Positions 15,411-22,009 of a stretch of 22,042 bases of DNA are shown here, piece after piece (within the stretch, counting starts at the first letter, position 1; every line of letters begins with the position of its first letter). Source of the stretch: an uncultured Eubacteriales bacterium (GTDB lineage: Bacteria > Bacillota_A > Clostridia > Christensenellales > Aristaeellaceae); NCBI GenBank assembly GCA_902775835.1, contig CACYNZ010000050.1, positions 1 to 22,042 on the forward strand. The letters run 5' to 3'. The position numbers were made by a program, and so were the translations under genes. The notes under the pieces are model-generated. The model saw nothing but the letters and a program-made list of their open reading frames with translations, was not told the origin of the DNA and searched no databases.

Positions 15411-16082
15411 TTACCACACATGCGGAATGACCTTATACCTGACCTTCTTCTTATACGCCCGGTATCCCGGAAGGCCTTCCTCCAGCACCTGCTCCTCGTT
15501 GCGGATACGCCTGGCAATAATCGGAATATAGGCCAGTATGATGACAAAGGAAAGCGGTGAGCCCAGCACCAGCGGCATGGAGAGGAACAGGAGCAGGGTG
15601 GCCATATACATGGGGTGCCGGACAACGCCGTACAGTCCGGTGTCGATGACCTTCTGGTTTTCCTGCACCTCCACCGTCCGTGAAAGCCAGACGTTTTCCC
15701 GCAGTACCTCGGCATACAGCGCATAAGCCAGCAGGAATAGAACCGCCGCGGCCCAGGACACCCAGGATGGCAGTACCAGCCAGCCAAAACGGATATTCAG
15801 CCCGGCCACGATAAATGCCGCCAGGAACATCAGGCCGCTGAGGGCAATGACGGTTTTCTGCTCGGACTGTTTTTCCCTGACATCGAGACGCTTCCGCAGC
15901 AGTTCAGGAGACTTCTTCATCATGATCAGCCCGGCGATGAACATGGGGATAAAGAGGATGCCCAGCAGAAGCCATCCCTGCCAGTATGCAAATGTCCCCG
16001 CAGGCAGGAACAGCAGCAGACCGACCATCAGCAGGCCGGCCAGGAATTTTGCGATTGCCTGTTTGAAGAGCTTTGCGTCCAT
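15411..16082 (-). CDS. Isoprenylcysteine carboxyl methyltransferase-like membrane protein
   Basis: This integral membrane protein of 223 residues has about five hydrophobic segments (roughly 12-30, 34-54, 78-96, 104-124, 160-190). The C-terminal region carries the ICMT/PEMT-type SAM-binding pattern: GLYGVVRHPMY (149-159, with His156-Pro157), then RNEEQVLEEGLPGYRAYKKK (194-213) and a terminal RYKVIPHVW. Such bacterial proteins methylate mostly unknown lipid-linked or small substrates. Its start lies one base past the stop of the upstream TIM-barrel gene, so the two are probably co-translated. No substrate can be named from the sequence. Confidence 0.85.
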   Translation of the reverse strand: MDAKLFKQAIAKFLAGLLMVGLLLFLPAGTFAYWQGWLLLGILFIPMFIAGLIMMKKSPELLRKRLDVREKQSEQKTVIALSGLMFLAAFIVAGLNIRFGWLVLPSWVSWAAAVLFLLAYALYAEVLRENVWLSRTVEVQENQKVIDTGLYGVVRHPMYMATLLLFLSMPLVLGSPLSFVIILAYIPIIARRIRNEEQVLEEGLPGYRAYKKKVRYKVIPHVW

Positions 16083-16083
16083 G

Positions 16084-16911
16084 CTATGCCTCCCAGTTGT
16101 TCCGCAGCCATTGAAGGGACTGTTTCAATGCTTTGATCGTTTTGGTTTCCAGTACGCACCGGGCGTTCCGCGTTTCAGCCAGCCTCAGGCGTTCACGCAG
16201 GTCAATCTCCCCGTCACCCAGGGCCAGGTGATTCCTCGGCGGTGTTTCTGTTCCGTCGTGGATATGGAAATGGATCAGCTTGTCCCGATGCTCCATCAGA
16301 AACGGTACATCCGCTTCACGGGTGGCCCAGGAGTGCCCGATATCCCAGGTCAGTCCGAATTTCGGGCTTTCCAGAAGATACGAGACGGCCTCTTTCTCAT
16401 ACGCCCGGAAGCCGTCCGTGTTTTCAACGGCGATCATGATGCTGCTGTCGCCGATCCAGGTTTCGCACAGAGCGCGGAAAGCGGCATAGGACTGCATATA
16501 GCGCTCAAAATCCCGCTCATACATCTGCACCTTCCGATCGGGCAGCGTGATGTAGATGCCGTGGTGCATGTGCATGTTCAGCGTCAGCGGCTGACGGGAA
16601 TCACCGTAGCGATCCCGCAGGGGCAGCAATGCCTTCGCCGCGAGAATGGTCCGCCGTACCGTTTCCAGATAAGCCTGCGACACCAGCGGGTTGAAATCCG
16701 CGATGTTCAGGTTTTCATCCAGATGAATGGTATAGTACAGCCCGTGCATTTTCGCGGTCCGGGTCAGCTCGTCTGTCCGCTCCAGCCTGTCCACCTGATA
16801 TTCCGGGAAATTCATATTCAGCTCAATGAAGCTCAGCCCCAGTTCTTCGCACAGGGCGGCGTTCTCCCCAAGAGTACGATTCTCGATCAGTGTCGGCATG
16901 CCAAGCTGCAT
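16084..16911 (-). CDS. TIM-barrel sugar phosphate isomerase/epimerase-like protein
   Basis: This 275-residue protein belongs to the xylose-isomerase-like/AP endonuclease 2 barrel superfamily. Metal-binding positions can be read off as His63 (YTIHLDENL), Glu163 (AVENTDG), Asp190 and His193 (TWDIGHSW), His216/His218 (HFHIHDG) and Glu255 (VLETK). HLALGDGEID (228-237) is the family's typical HxxxGxGxID loop. It lacks the extra cysteine/zinc features that would mark an endonuclease IV, so a sugar isomerase or epimerase is more likely. The substrate is unknown. GGGAGG precedes the ATG. It is tightly linked to the ICMT-like gene. Confidence 0.87.
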   Translation of the reverse strand: MQLGMPTLIENRTLGENAALCEELGLSFIELNMNFPEYQVDRLERTDELTRTAKMHGLYYTIHLDENLNIADFNPLVSQAYLETVRRTILAAKALLPLRDRYGDSRQPLTLNMHMHHGIYITLPDRKVQMYERDFERYMQSYAAFRALCETWIGDSSIMIAVENTDGFRAYEKEAVSYLLESPKFGLTWDIGHSWATREADVPFLMEHRDKLIHFHIHDGTETPPRNHLALGDGEIDLRERLRLAETRNARCVLETKTIKALKQSLQWLRNNWEA

Positions 16912-16966
16912 CGTTTCGCGCCTCCCTTTTCATGGCTGATCACATGGACTGCCCAGGCAAACGTCT

Positions 16967-17401
16967 TTATTCCTGATCCCGGATGTTTTCCAGCGCCTGA
17001 TTGATCTGCTTCTCATCCTGCTTGTCCAGCCAGTGGCTGGAAAGCCATACAAAGGCATACACCAGAAAGAAGACCACGCTCACACCGAGACAGCCCTCTG
17101 CGTCCGTAAACCACTGGAACAGCCAGCCCATGCCGAGGATGACGGCATAGAGCGCCAGCGCATGCAGGGTGACCCTGAGCAGGAAGGTTTTCGGGTCCCA
17201 CTGATCCCTGTTCTTAAGCAGCAGAGTCGGCAGTGCGCAGAGGACTCCGGTCAGGATGATGGTGATGGGATGATACCACAGGAGTACGATGTCCTTTCCG
17301 TCACCGGAGAAATGCTGGAATACCGCCAGAATGCCGTTCAGGAACAGGATGCCGGTGGAAATCATCATGCTCTGGACAAAGATCTTTTTTGCTCCGTTCA
17401 C
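16967..17401 (-). CDS. DUF3021 family membrane protein
   Basis: This small four-helix membrane protein of 144 residues has hydrophobic segments at about 9-30, 41-61, 76-99 and 104-122, and a charged C-terminal tail (KQDEKQINQALENIRDQE). The layout matches DUF3021 proteins, which in Firmicutes are almost always encoded next to a LytTR DNA-binding protein. Here the ATG overlaps the LytTR stop (ATGA, 17398-17401). In characterised pairs the membrane protein inhibits the LytTR regulator. I infer the same relation here. Confidence 0.85.
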   Translation of the reverse strand: MNGAKKIFVQSMMISTGILFLNGILAVFQHFSGDGKDIVLLWYHPITIILTGVLCALPTLLLKNRDQWDPKTFLLRVTLHALALYAVILGMGWLFQWFTDAEGCLGVSVVFFLVYAFVWLSSHWLDKQDEKQINQALENIRDQE

Positions 17402-17835
17402 AGGATTCCAAGCCTCCTTTTGATATCACGGACATAGCTTCTGGAAATGACCACCTGTTCATCGTTCAGGAGAACCGCGACCATCCTGCCTCCCGGCTCC
17501 GCCCGGACATTCCGGATCTTCCGCAGGTTCACGATCATGGATTTGGAGATGCGCACATGGTACATCCCCAGTTTTGCCTCCAGCTCATACAGACGGTCCC
17601 GGGACTCAAAGCAGTCGTCCCTGGTGTAGACAAAGGTGCGCTTGTCCACGGACTCGATGTAATAGATCTGCGTCAGCCTGCAGAACCAGGTGCTCCGGTC
17701 CTTGGTCACCGTAATGCCGCCGGCCCCGTTTTCCAGCAGATCCATGGCGCTCAGGATGTCCGGGGTTTTCTCCACAGCCCGGATCACCGCCAGCTCCTTC
17801 TCCTTGGCGTCCACCTGTTCATATCGGACCCGCAT
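17398..17835 (-). CDS. LytTR-family DNA-binding response regulator (no receiver domain)
   Basis: This 145-residue transcription factor has a short N-terminal helical part (1-40) and a LytTR DNA-binding domain (about 45-145). Landmarks are IYYIESVDKRTFVYT, YELEAKLGMYHVRISKSMIV, NLRKIRNVRAEPGGRMV and VISRSYVRDIKRRL. There is no receiver domain, as is normal for the LytTR proteins paired with DUF3021. AAGGAGA precedes the ATG. It follows the flavodoxin/membrane fusion gene by 21 bases. LytTR proteins bind paired direct repeats about 21 bp apart, and such a pair lies upstream of the cluster at 19210-19251. Confidence 0.92.
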   Translation of the reverse strand: MRVRYEQVDAKEKELAVIRAVEKTPDILSAMDLLENGAGGITVTKDRSTWFCRLTQIYYIESVDKRTFVYTRDDCFESRDRLYELEAKLGMYHVRISKSMIVNLRKIRNVRAEPGGRMVAVLLNDEQVVISRSYVRDIKRRLGIL

Positions 17836-17856
17836 GACCTTTTCTCCTTACGTGTG

Positions 17857-18627
17857 TTATGGCTCTCCTGCGGCAGCCGGACTGCCGGATTCCTTCGGCT
17901 TCGGCCGGGAGAGCCAGCCCCGGAACATGCCGCCCTGCAGCACGGACAGGATCGTAAAGAAGATATCCGCAAACAGGATGAAGAGGAAAGAGGGCACCAT
18001 GATGCGCGTATAGCGTTTGCCGGCGTCCGTGCCCCGGTTCACGTGCAGCGCCAGACGAAGCATCAGGACAATGATCCCGCAGGCCAGCAGGAGCAGCTCA
18101 CCGACGCTGATGGCGAAGGACCTGACCGGTTCCCAGGGGTTTTCGCCCTGTATCATGCCCAGAATGACGTTCAGCAGCGTCAGGCCCAGCAACACTGTGA
18201 GCATGATGCGTTCCACGTTCAGCATTACGCCGCCGCCGATCCCGATGCCGCCGCACCATGTAAGACCGCTGCGCGCGCAGAAGTTCTCCAGTACCTGCAT
18301 CAGGGGTTCATTCTGCCGGCCTTCGATGAAGCCGTTGTTGGCAATGGCGTAGACCTTGAGCCGGAGCCGGTTTTCCCGGCAGAACACTTCCATCTTTTGC
18401 AGGAAGGGCAGCACATGGGAGGGGAGGCTGTCCACATACAGCGGGGTCACAAAGATCACTTTATCAGCGGTCCGGAGTGCATCCAGGATCGCGGGAAAAT
18501 CCGCAGGTGTTCGCAGCTGAAAGACCTTTTTCTCACCTCGGATCATCCATCCGGCACAGTGTGCGAGGAAGCCGGAAGCGCTCATCCGGCGTTTGGGGCT
18601 GCAGTTGATCAGAATGGTGCTGTTCAT
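17857..18627 (-). CDS. Flavodoxin-like protein with C-terminal membrane domain
   Basis: This 256-residue protein appears to be a two-part fusion. The N-terminal 135 residues carry a flavodoxin-like fold: an FMN-binding-type loop at INCSPKRRMSASGF (7-20), VIFVTPLYVDSLPSHVLPFL (58-77) in the position of the PxYxxxxPxxLK motif, and YAIANNGFIEGRQ. The C-terminal 120 residues contain three hydrophobic segments (about 141-160, 173-193, 209-230) and a Pro-rich tail. It starts with a TAATG overlap with the upstream flavodoxin-like gene. A longer open frame extends upstream but only by reading through that gene in a different frame. Its role is unknown. A membrane-attached flavin oxidoreductase is the simplest guess. 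Confidence 0.75.
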   Translation of the reverse strand: MNSTILINCSPKRRMSASGFLAHCAGWMIRGEKKVFQLRTPADFPAILDALRTADKVIFVTPLYVDSLPSHVLPFLQKMEVFCRENRLRLKVYAIANNGFIEGRQNEPLMQVLENFCARSGLTWCGGIGIGGGVMLNVERIMLTVLLGLTLLNVILGMIQGENPWEPVRSFAISVGELLLLACGIIVLMLRLALHVNRGTDAGKRYTRIMVPSFLFILFADIFFTILSVLQGGMFRGWLSRPKPKESGSPAAAGEP

Positions 18628-19115
18628 TACGCCTGCCCTCCTGCCTCGTTTGCGTCCGCGCAGAAGGTGACGCTGTGCTCCCGGAAGCCCAGATTGACCG
18701 CGTTGCGCTCTGTCATCAGCCGCAGCGTCTGCTTTTCCGATTCGGTGAAGGTTCCATAGGCGATGACACGGAAGCAGCCCTTCCTGCCGTACCGCAGCGT
18801 ATGGTGCATCTGCCCGCCGCGGTAGGTGCTGAGGGGCGTTGACAGACCGATGCTCCTGTCCAGCAGGTTTTTCACCGCCGGACTGTACCCGCCGTACAGA
18901 TTTCCGGTGATAACGGTCAGGTCTTCGCTCATGCCGAGCACCCTGCAGGATTCCTGCAGCGTATCCTTCATGGCACAGGCGGCGGGGTGCTTTGTCCAGC
19001 ACCGGAAGCAGCCCTGGCAGGGTGCGTACCGCCCGTCCGCACAGATCACCTGATCTGCGGCGGCAAGCAGCCTGGCGTTCTGTTCCTTTCCCAGATCGTG
19101 AATGATGGTTTTCAT
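18627..19115 (-). CDS. Flavodoxin-like (NADPH-dependent FMN reductase family) protein
   Basis: This 162-residue protein of flavodoxin-like fold has a cysteine-rich loop, Cys33-x2-Cys36-x2-Cys39...Cys47 (PCQGCFRCWTKHPAACAMKD), as in iron-sulfur flavoproteins and related NADPH-dependent FMN reductases. The GNLYGGYSPAVKNLLDR segment (71-87) replaces the usual PVYWxxxSxxLKxxxDR. The canonical N-terminal FMN loop (NGSPR) is missing, and the protein begins at MKTIIHDLG. I chose the ATG at 19115 because AGGGAAG precedes it. An ATG at 19163 has no supporting site. It overlaps the next flavodoxin-like gene by one base (TAATG). Since this partner has the cysteines and the next one has the flavin loop, a heteromeric oxidoreductase is possible. 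Confidence 0.75.
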   Translation of the reverse strand: MKTIIHDLGKEQNARLLAAADQVICADGRYAPCQGCFRCWTKHPAACAMKDTLQESCRVLGMSEDLTVITGNLYGGYSPAVKNLLDRSIGLSTPLSTYRGGQMHHTLRYGRKGCFRVIAYGTFTESEKQTLRLMTERNAVNLGFREHSVTFCADANEAGGQA

Positions 19116-19209
19116 GCTCGCATCTTCCCTTCGCTTGGGTATCATCGGCCTGTCCGGCCGCATGACCCATCCTACAGGAAATCAGGGAAAGCACAAGCGA
19201 TTCTCTGCC

Positions 19210-19251
19210 AAGGTGCACGTATGCACTACCAAGATGCATTCGTACATCAAT
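19210..19251. repeat. Two tandem imperfect 21-bp repeats upstream of the flavodoxin/LytTR cluster
   Basis: AAGGTGCACGTATGCACTAC begins at 19210, and a second copy beginning AAGATGCATTCGTACATC follows directly at 19231. Both are preceded by CC, giving CCAAG(G/A)TGCA twice at a 21-bp spacing. The first copy also holds an inverted repeat GTGCA-N4-TGCAC. They lie about 95 bases upstream of the - strand start at 19115. A weak - strand promoter is possible (TTGTGC at 19191-19196, TAGGAT at 19169-19174). The remainder of 19116-19209 and of 19252-19464 apart from the remnant below shows nothing else. Confidence 0.6.
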
Positions 19252-19444
19252 CCCGTGTTCTTGATTCAGCACATTCTGTCATCATATCGCAGGGTGATAA
19301 AAACGGCTGATCTGCGTCATCCCGGCAGATGGCTGCAAACATCTTTCCACCGGTGTGACAGCGAACCCGGTTCCACTCCGGCTGCAAGTCCCTGGTGACG
19401 CCCCGCTGGAACAGGAGATATTCGTTAGTCCATGGGAATTTCAT
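19247..19444 (-). pseudogene. Frameshifted remnant of an MmcQ/YjbR-family protein
   Basis: The first 48 or so residues match the start of MmcQ/YjbR proteins: MKFPWTNEYLLFQRGVTRD, then WNRVRCHTGGKMFAAICRDD. Intact members run about 110-120 residues. After ADQPF the frame leaves the family pattern. In the neighbouring frame, starting at the A-run 19299-19303 (T-run on the - strand), ITLRYDD continues the expected PYITLKCDP-like strand and then hits a stop at 19266-19268. A one-base change in the T-run followed by decay of the 3' half explains this. It begins 20 bases after the phosphatase stop, so the two were probably co-transcribed. Confidence 0.65.
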
Positions 19445-19464
19445 GGTGGAAATCCCCTTTCCGG

Positions 19465-20184
19465 TCAGGCATATGGGAGCAGCTTTCGCCGGATCAGCGC
19501 AAGATCGGCAGGGGAGAGACCGCTCTGCTCAAAGTAACGATTGATTCCGCCAAAGTGTGAGGCGGCCAGAGCCAGAAAGCGATCCATGCTGGTTTCATTC
19601 GCCAGGACAATGCGCCGGTCTGTCTCAGGGTGTTCCGCCAGGTAGCGTTCCAGGCGGTCCTGATTGTAATACCGACTGACTGCGTAGTCTTCAATAATGA
19701 GCTGCCGGTCCACGCCGCAGGCTGACAGCAGCAGCGCAGCAATGACGCCGGTTCTGTCCTTACCGGCCGTACAGCAGAACAAGACGCCGGTGTCAGATGA
19801 AGCGACAGTATGGATCGCCTCTGCGGCTTCGCGCTGCTGAGCAATCTGCAGGTAGGTGAACGGTACTTCTTCCAGTGTATCAGGTGGCACACTGCCGGCT
19901 GTGATGGGGAAATGCTGATAGGTAAAGCCCGGCCGTCCGGCATAGGCGCAGGGCCTGCGTTCTGTCTCTGAATCGGTTCGCAGGTCAATGATGGTGGTGA
20001 TGTTCAGGTTCTTCAGCCGCTGTTCATCCGTTTCACAGAACACAACGGGCGCGTCGCTGCGCCAGATTCTGTTCCGCTGCGTCCATCTTCCTGCTGAGAT
20101 TGGAAAGCCGCCCAAATCCCGGGTGTTGGTTGTCGAGGACAGCAGGCTTTGATATCTGCGCCTGCCTGAAGTGTTGTCACACAT
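19465..20184 (-). CDS. Tyrosine-protein phosphatase (Y_phosphatase3/MptpB-like)
   Basis: A cysteine-dependent phosphatase of 239 residues. The family entry motif NTRDLGGFPI (20-29) and RSDAP (42-46) precede TTIIDLRTDSE (63-73). The signature Cx5R loop is CTAGKDRTG with nucleophile Cys138 and Arg144. The residue before the nucleophile is Cys137 instead of the usual His, a change I note as odd. FEQSGLSPADLALIRRKLL at the C-terminus is also typical. I chose the ATG at 20184, with AGGAAGGA upstream on this strand. An ATG at 20232 would place it inside the kinase remnant. The substrate may be a phosphoprotein or a phosphoinositide. Confidence 0.9.
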   Translation of the reverse strand: MCDNTSGRRRYQSLLSSTTNTRDLGGFPISAGRWTQRNRIWRSDAPVVFCETDEQRLKNLNITTIIDLRTDSETERRPCAYAGRPGFTYQHFPITAGSVPPDTLEEVPFTYLQIAQQREAAEAIHTVASSDTGVLFCCTAGKDRTGVIAALLLSACGVDRQLIIEDYAVSRYYNQDRLERYLAEHPETDRRIVLANETSMDRFLALAASHFGGINRYFEQSGLSPADLALIRRKLLPYA

Positions 20185-20236
20185 GGTTCCGTTTTCCTTC
20201 CTGATCCGGATTCGGGCAGATACAGGCAGCATATCT

Positions 20237-20338
20237 CAGACCAAACGCTTTCACCGCCAGCGTTTCCTTCACACTACGGCGTTCATCCCGGAAGATCACC
20301 GTGAAGCCGGAATGCAGAAAGCGCTCATAGTGCTTTGC
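20237..20338 (-). pseudogene. 3' fragment of a P-loop kinase-like paralogue
   Basis: About 34 codons (AKHYERFLHSGFTVIFRDER, then RSVKETLAVKAFGL) align with the last residues of the P-loop protein at 14742-15374 (RERYERFLHSGFPVILRDES and onward to IFGLC). The DNA at 20283-20328 is identical to 14800-14845 at 41 of 46 positions. The fragment lacks the P-loop and all upstream sequence. Its 5' edge overlaps the end of the DUF3795 gene, and its frame runs on to a stop at 20177, past the start of the phosphatase gene. It is a leftover from a duplication or recombination. Confidence 0.7.
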
Positions 20339-20732
20339 GGATCCCTGTACGAATGAAACGGATCAGCTCTTCCAGATCGTCGAATTCATCGTAATCCCCC
20401 ATGATGCCTTCGCGATGATAGACGACGCCTGCCTTTTCATTGCGCTCCAGACAATCCAGCAGCTCCTCCACACCGTACCGGCGGGCGAATTCCGCGAAAG
20501 CCCGGGGTTTGATCTTGTCCGCATACAGGCCTTTGCGGCAGGCGGCGGGCTCACATTCATAGCACCCGGCGATCCCTTTGTCGATGCCGCAGCGGCGCAC
20601 CTCGCACCATTCCGCATCCCTGCACCAGGAAAGCTCCAGAAAGCCGTCGCGCCGGCAGCCCTTGCAGAGCGCGTTCTCCGAGCACAGACAGCAGGCCAGC
20701 CCGCAGCGGGCGATACCCAGCTCACGTTTCAT
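20325..20732 (-). CDS. DUF3795 family cysteine-rich protein
   Basis: A 135-residue protein with the cysteine pattern of DUF3795: IARCGLACCLCSENALCKGC in the first 26 residues, then further cysteines in WCEVRRCGIDKGIAGCYECE (47-66) and AACRKGLYADKIKPRAFAEF. Metal binding is likely, but no function is known for the family. The ATG at 20732 overlaps the upstream flavodoxin-like stop (ATGA), and GGAGGGG lies upstream. The tail GDYDEFDDLEELIRFIRTG is the usual family end. The last codons and stop run into the kinase remnant. Confidence 0.87.
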   Translation of the reverse strand: MKRELGIARCGLACCLCSENALCKGCRRDGFLELSWCRDAEWCEVRRCGIDKGIAGCYECEPAACRKGLYADKIKPRAFAEFARRYGVEELLDCLERNEKAGVVYHREGIMGDYDEFDDLEELIRFIRTGIRKAL

Positions 20733-21289
20733 GTGTTTTCTGTCCCCTCCGTTATCTTCCTGCAGAAAGCTTCGATCTCCTCCCGCCGCGGCTCCACAGC
20801 CTCCCTGTATTCCACGCCGGTGAGGCCCAGACGGCCGCAGCATTGAATCTCCAGGTGGCCGTAAAAATGCTCGATGGTAGAGATAATACGCTCGCATTCC
20901 TTCATGCCCGGGCCGGTGCGCAGGGCAACAGCGTAGCCCTTCTTACCGGGAGTGAGCGACGCGTGGGGTTCATGGGTGTTGCACCAGGGCGTGCAGCGGT
21001 CGATGAAAGTCTTGAACTGCCCGGGAACATCCGCCCAGTAAGAGGGTGAAACGCAGATGACGGTATCTGCCCGTTCGAATTCCTGCATCAGCTGTTCCAC
21101 ATCGTCGTGCATGACGCACTGCGCTGTTTGATGGCAGGTCCGGCAGCCCCTGCAGAAGGCAATGGCATAGTCGTCAATGCACACGCTCCGGACGGAAAAA
21201 CGCTCAGTGAGCTGCCGGACAATGATCCCGGCAATCGCCGCGGTTGCACCATCCCGGACGGGACTGCAGTTGATGATCAGTGCGTGCAT
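20729..21289 (-). CDS. Flavodoxin-like NAD(P)H-dependent oxidoreductase
   Basis: A 186-residue protein of the NADPH-dependent FMN reductase/iron-sulfur flavoprotein type. The FMN loop is INCSPVRDGATAA (6-18). A cysteine cluster C46-x2-C49-x2-C52...C58 (FCRGCRTCHQTAQCVMHDD) follows. SPSYWADVPGQFKTFIDR (81-98) is the second flavin-contact motif. I chose the ATG at 21289 because AAGGAAGGAA lies just upstream. Ten extra codons from 21319 would overlap the acetyltransferase gene. The substrate and electron partner are unknown. It is coupled to the DUF3795 gene by a 4-base overlap. Confidence 0.9.
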   Translation of the reverse strand: MHALIINCSPVRDGATAAIAGIIVRQLTERFSVRSVCIDDYAIAFCRGCRTCHQTAQCVMHDDVEQLMQEFERADTVICVSPSYWADVPGQFKTFIDRCTPWCNTHEPHASLTPGKKGYAVALRTGPGMKECERIISTIEHFYGHLEIQCCGRLGLTGVEYREAVEPRREEIEAFCRKITEGTENT

Positions 21290-21315
21290 GCGGTTCCTTC
21301 CTTTCCCGGTTTTTC

Positions 21316-21870
21316 TCATTCTTCCCGCAGCGTGTCGTAGAAACCATAATCCACCTGTCCGTGCATCCCTTCCAGCGCTCCTGGTACCAGTTCCTTCACC
21401 ATCAGGCAGCTGACATGGGGCAGATGAATGTTCGGCCCGGCTATGATGCCGTGGTCGGCACTGGTGACGAAGCCTCTGGGATTGTAGTTCTTTGGATTGC
21501 CCTCCACCAGCACCGCACGAAAGCCCATGGCCTGAGCCCGCCGGAATCCCTCCTCGATCAGCGCTTTGGAGATGCCCTGCCGCTGGACATCCGTCCGCAC
21601 GGCCACCGGTGAGAGGAGCAGCAGCTCGCTTTCATACCGTCCTTCGATGTGAAAGCGGGAGAACATCGCGTAGCCGAGGATCTCATCCGCTTCATTGAGC
21701 ATCAGCAGCTCCAGCCCGGGCAGGTAATACTTCTTTGCCCGGATCTCTTCCGCCAGGCGGCGGACGGTGCGGCCCTCCTCCGGGCTGTCCCAGTCGGCAA
21801 ACACCCGCTCCACCATGTCCAGGGCGGGGGAGAGATACCGGGGTTCCATGGGCCTGATGATTCGATCCAT
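21316..21870 (-). CDS. GNAT-family N-acetyltransferase
   Basis: A 184-residue acetyl-CoA-dependent acyltransferase. The acetyl-CoA binding motif A is clear: LSPVAVRTDVQRQGISKALI (about 85-104), containing QRQGIS in place of the usual Q/RxxGxG/A. It is followed by FRAVLVEGNPKNYNPRGFV (117-135), the YxxxGF-type motif B. The substrate is unknown. GGAGGAT at 21879-21885 precedes the ATG. It starts the visible right-hand - strand unit and is followed by the flavodoxin-like gene after 26 bases. Confidence 0.92.
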   Translation of the reverse strand: MDRIIRPMEPRYLSPALDMVERVFADWDSPEEGRTVRRLAEEIRAKKYYLPGLELLMLNEADEILGYAMFSRFHIEGRYESELLLLSPVAVRTDVQRQGISKALIEEGFRRAQAMGFRAVLVEGNPKNYNPRGFVTSADHGIIAGPNIHLPHVSCLMVKELVPGALEGMHGQVDYGFYDTLREE

Positions 21871-21916
21871 GATAGAAATCCTCCGAATCTGGTCTCAGCG
21901 TTGTTCTGTCAGGAAA

Positions 21917-21945
21917 AGTATATCATCCGGAGAATTGGCACGCCA
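21917..21945 (-). promoter_or_regulatory. Candidate promoter of the acetyltransferase unit
   Basis: On the - strand, TGATATACT forms an extended -10 (TATACT at 21917-21922). The -35 at 17 bases spacing reads TGGCGT and is weak, which fits an extended -10 promoter. Transcription would start near 21910, about 40 bases before the start codon. Confidence 0.5.
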
Positions 21946-21993
21946 GATGGTTTTTCCGGAGACTCTCAGACGCTGCTTGCCGCAATGGTGCTG

Positions 21994-22009
21994 CAGACGC
22001 TCACGTCTG
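21994..22009. other. Short perfect hairpin at the end of the upstream gene
   Basis: CAGACG (21994-21999) and CGTCTG (22004-22009) enclose CTCA. No T-run follows on either strand. The stop codon of the possible partial gene lies in the loop. A third CAGACG begins at 21968, so an alternative pairing is possible. Confidence 0.4.

Noticed and set aside
14598..15560. A 320-codon + strand open frame over the P-loop gene
   Set aside because: It is antisense to a protein with a clear Walker A motif and has no plausible start signal.
17857..19272. A 471-codon reading of the flavodoxin/membrane gene
   Set aside because: The extra 215 residues overlap the cysteine-rich flavodoxin-like gene in another frame. 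The TAATG junction and the INCSP motif fix the start at 18627.
19300..19440. A T-box or riboswitch leader suggested by the GC-rich stems in this gap
   Set aside because: The sequence is explained by the MmcQ/YjbR remnant on the - strand, and no conserved riboswitch core was seen.
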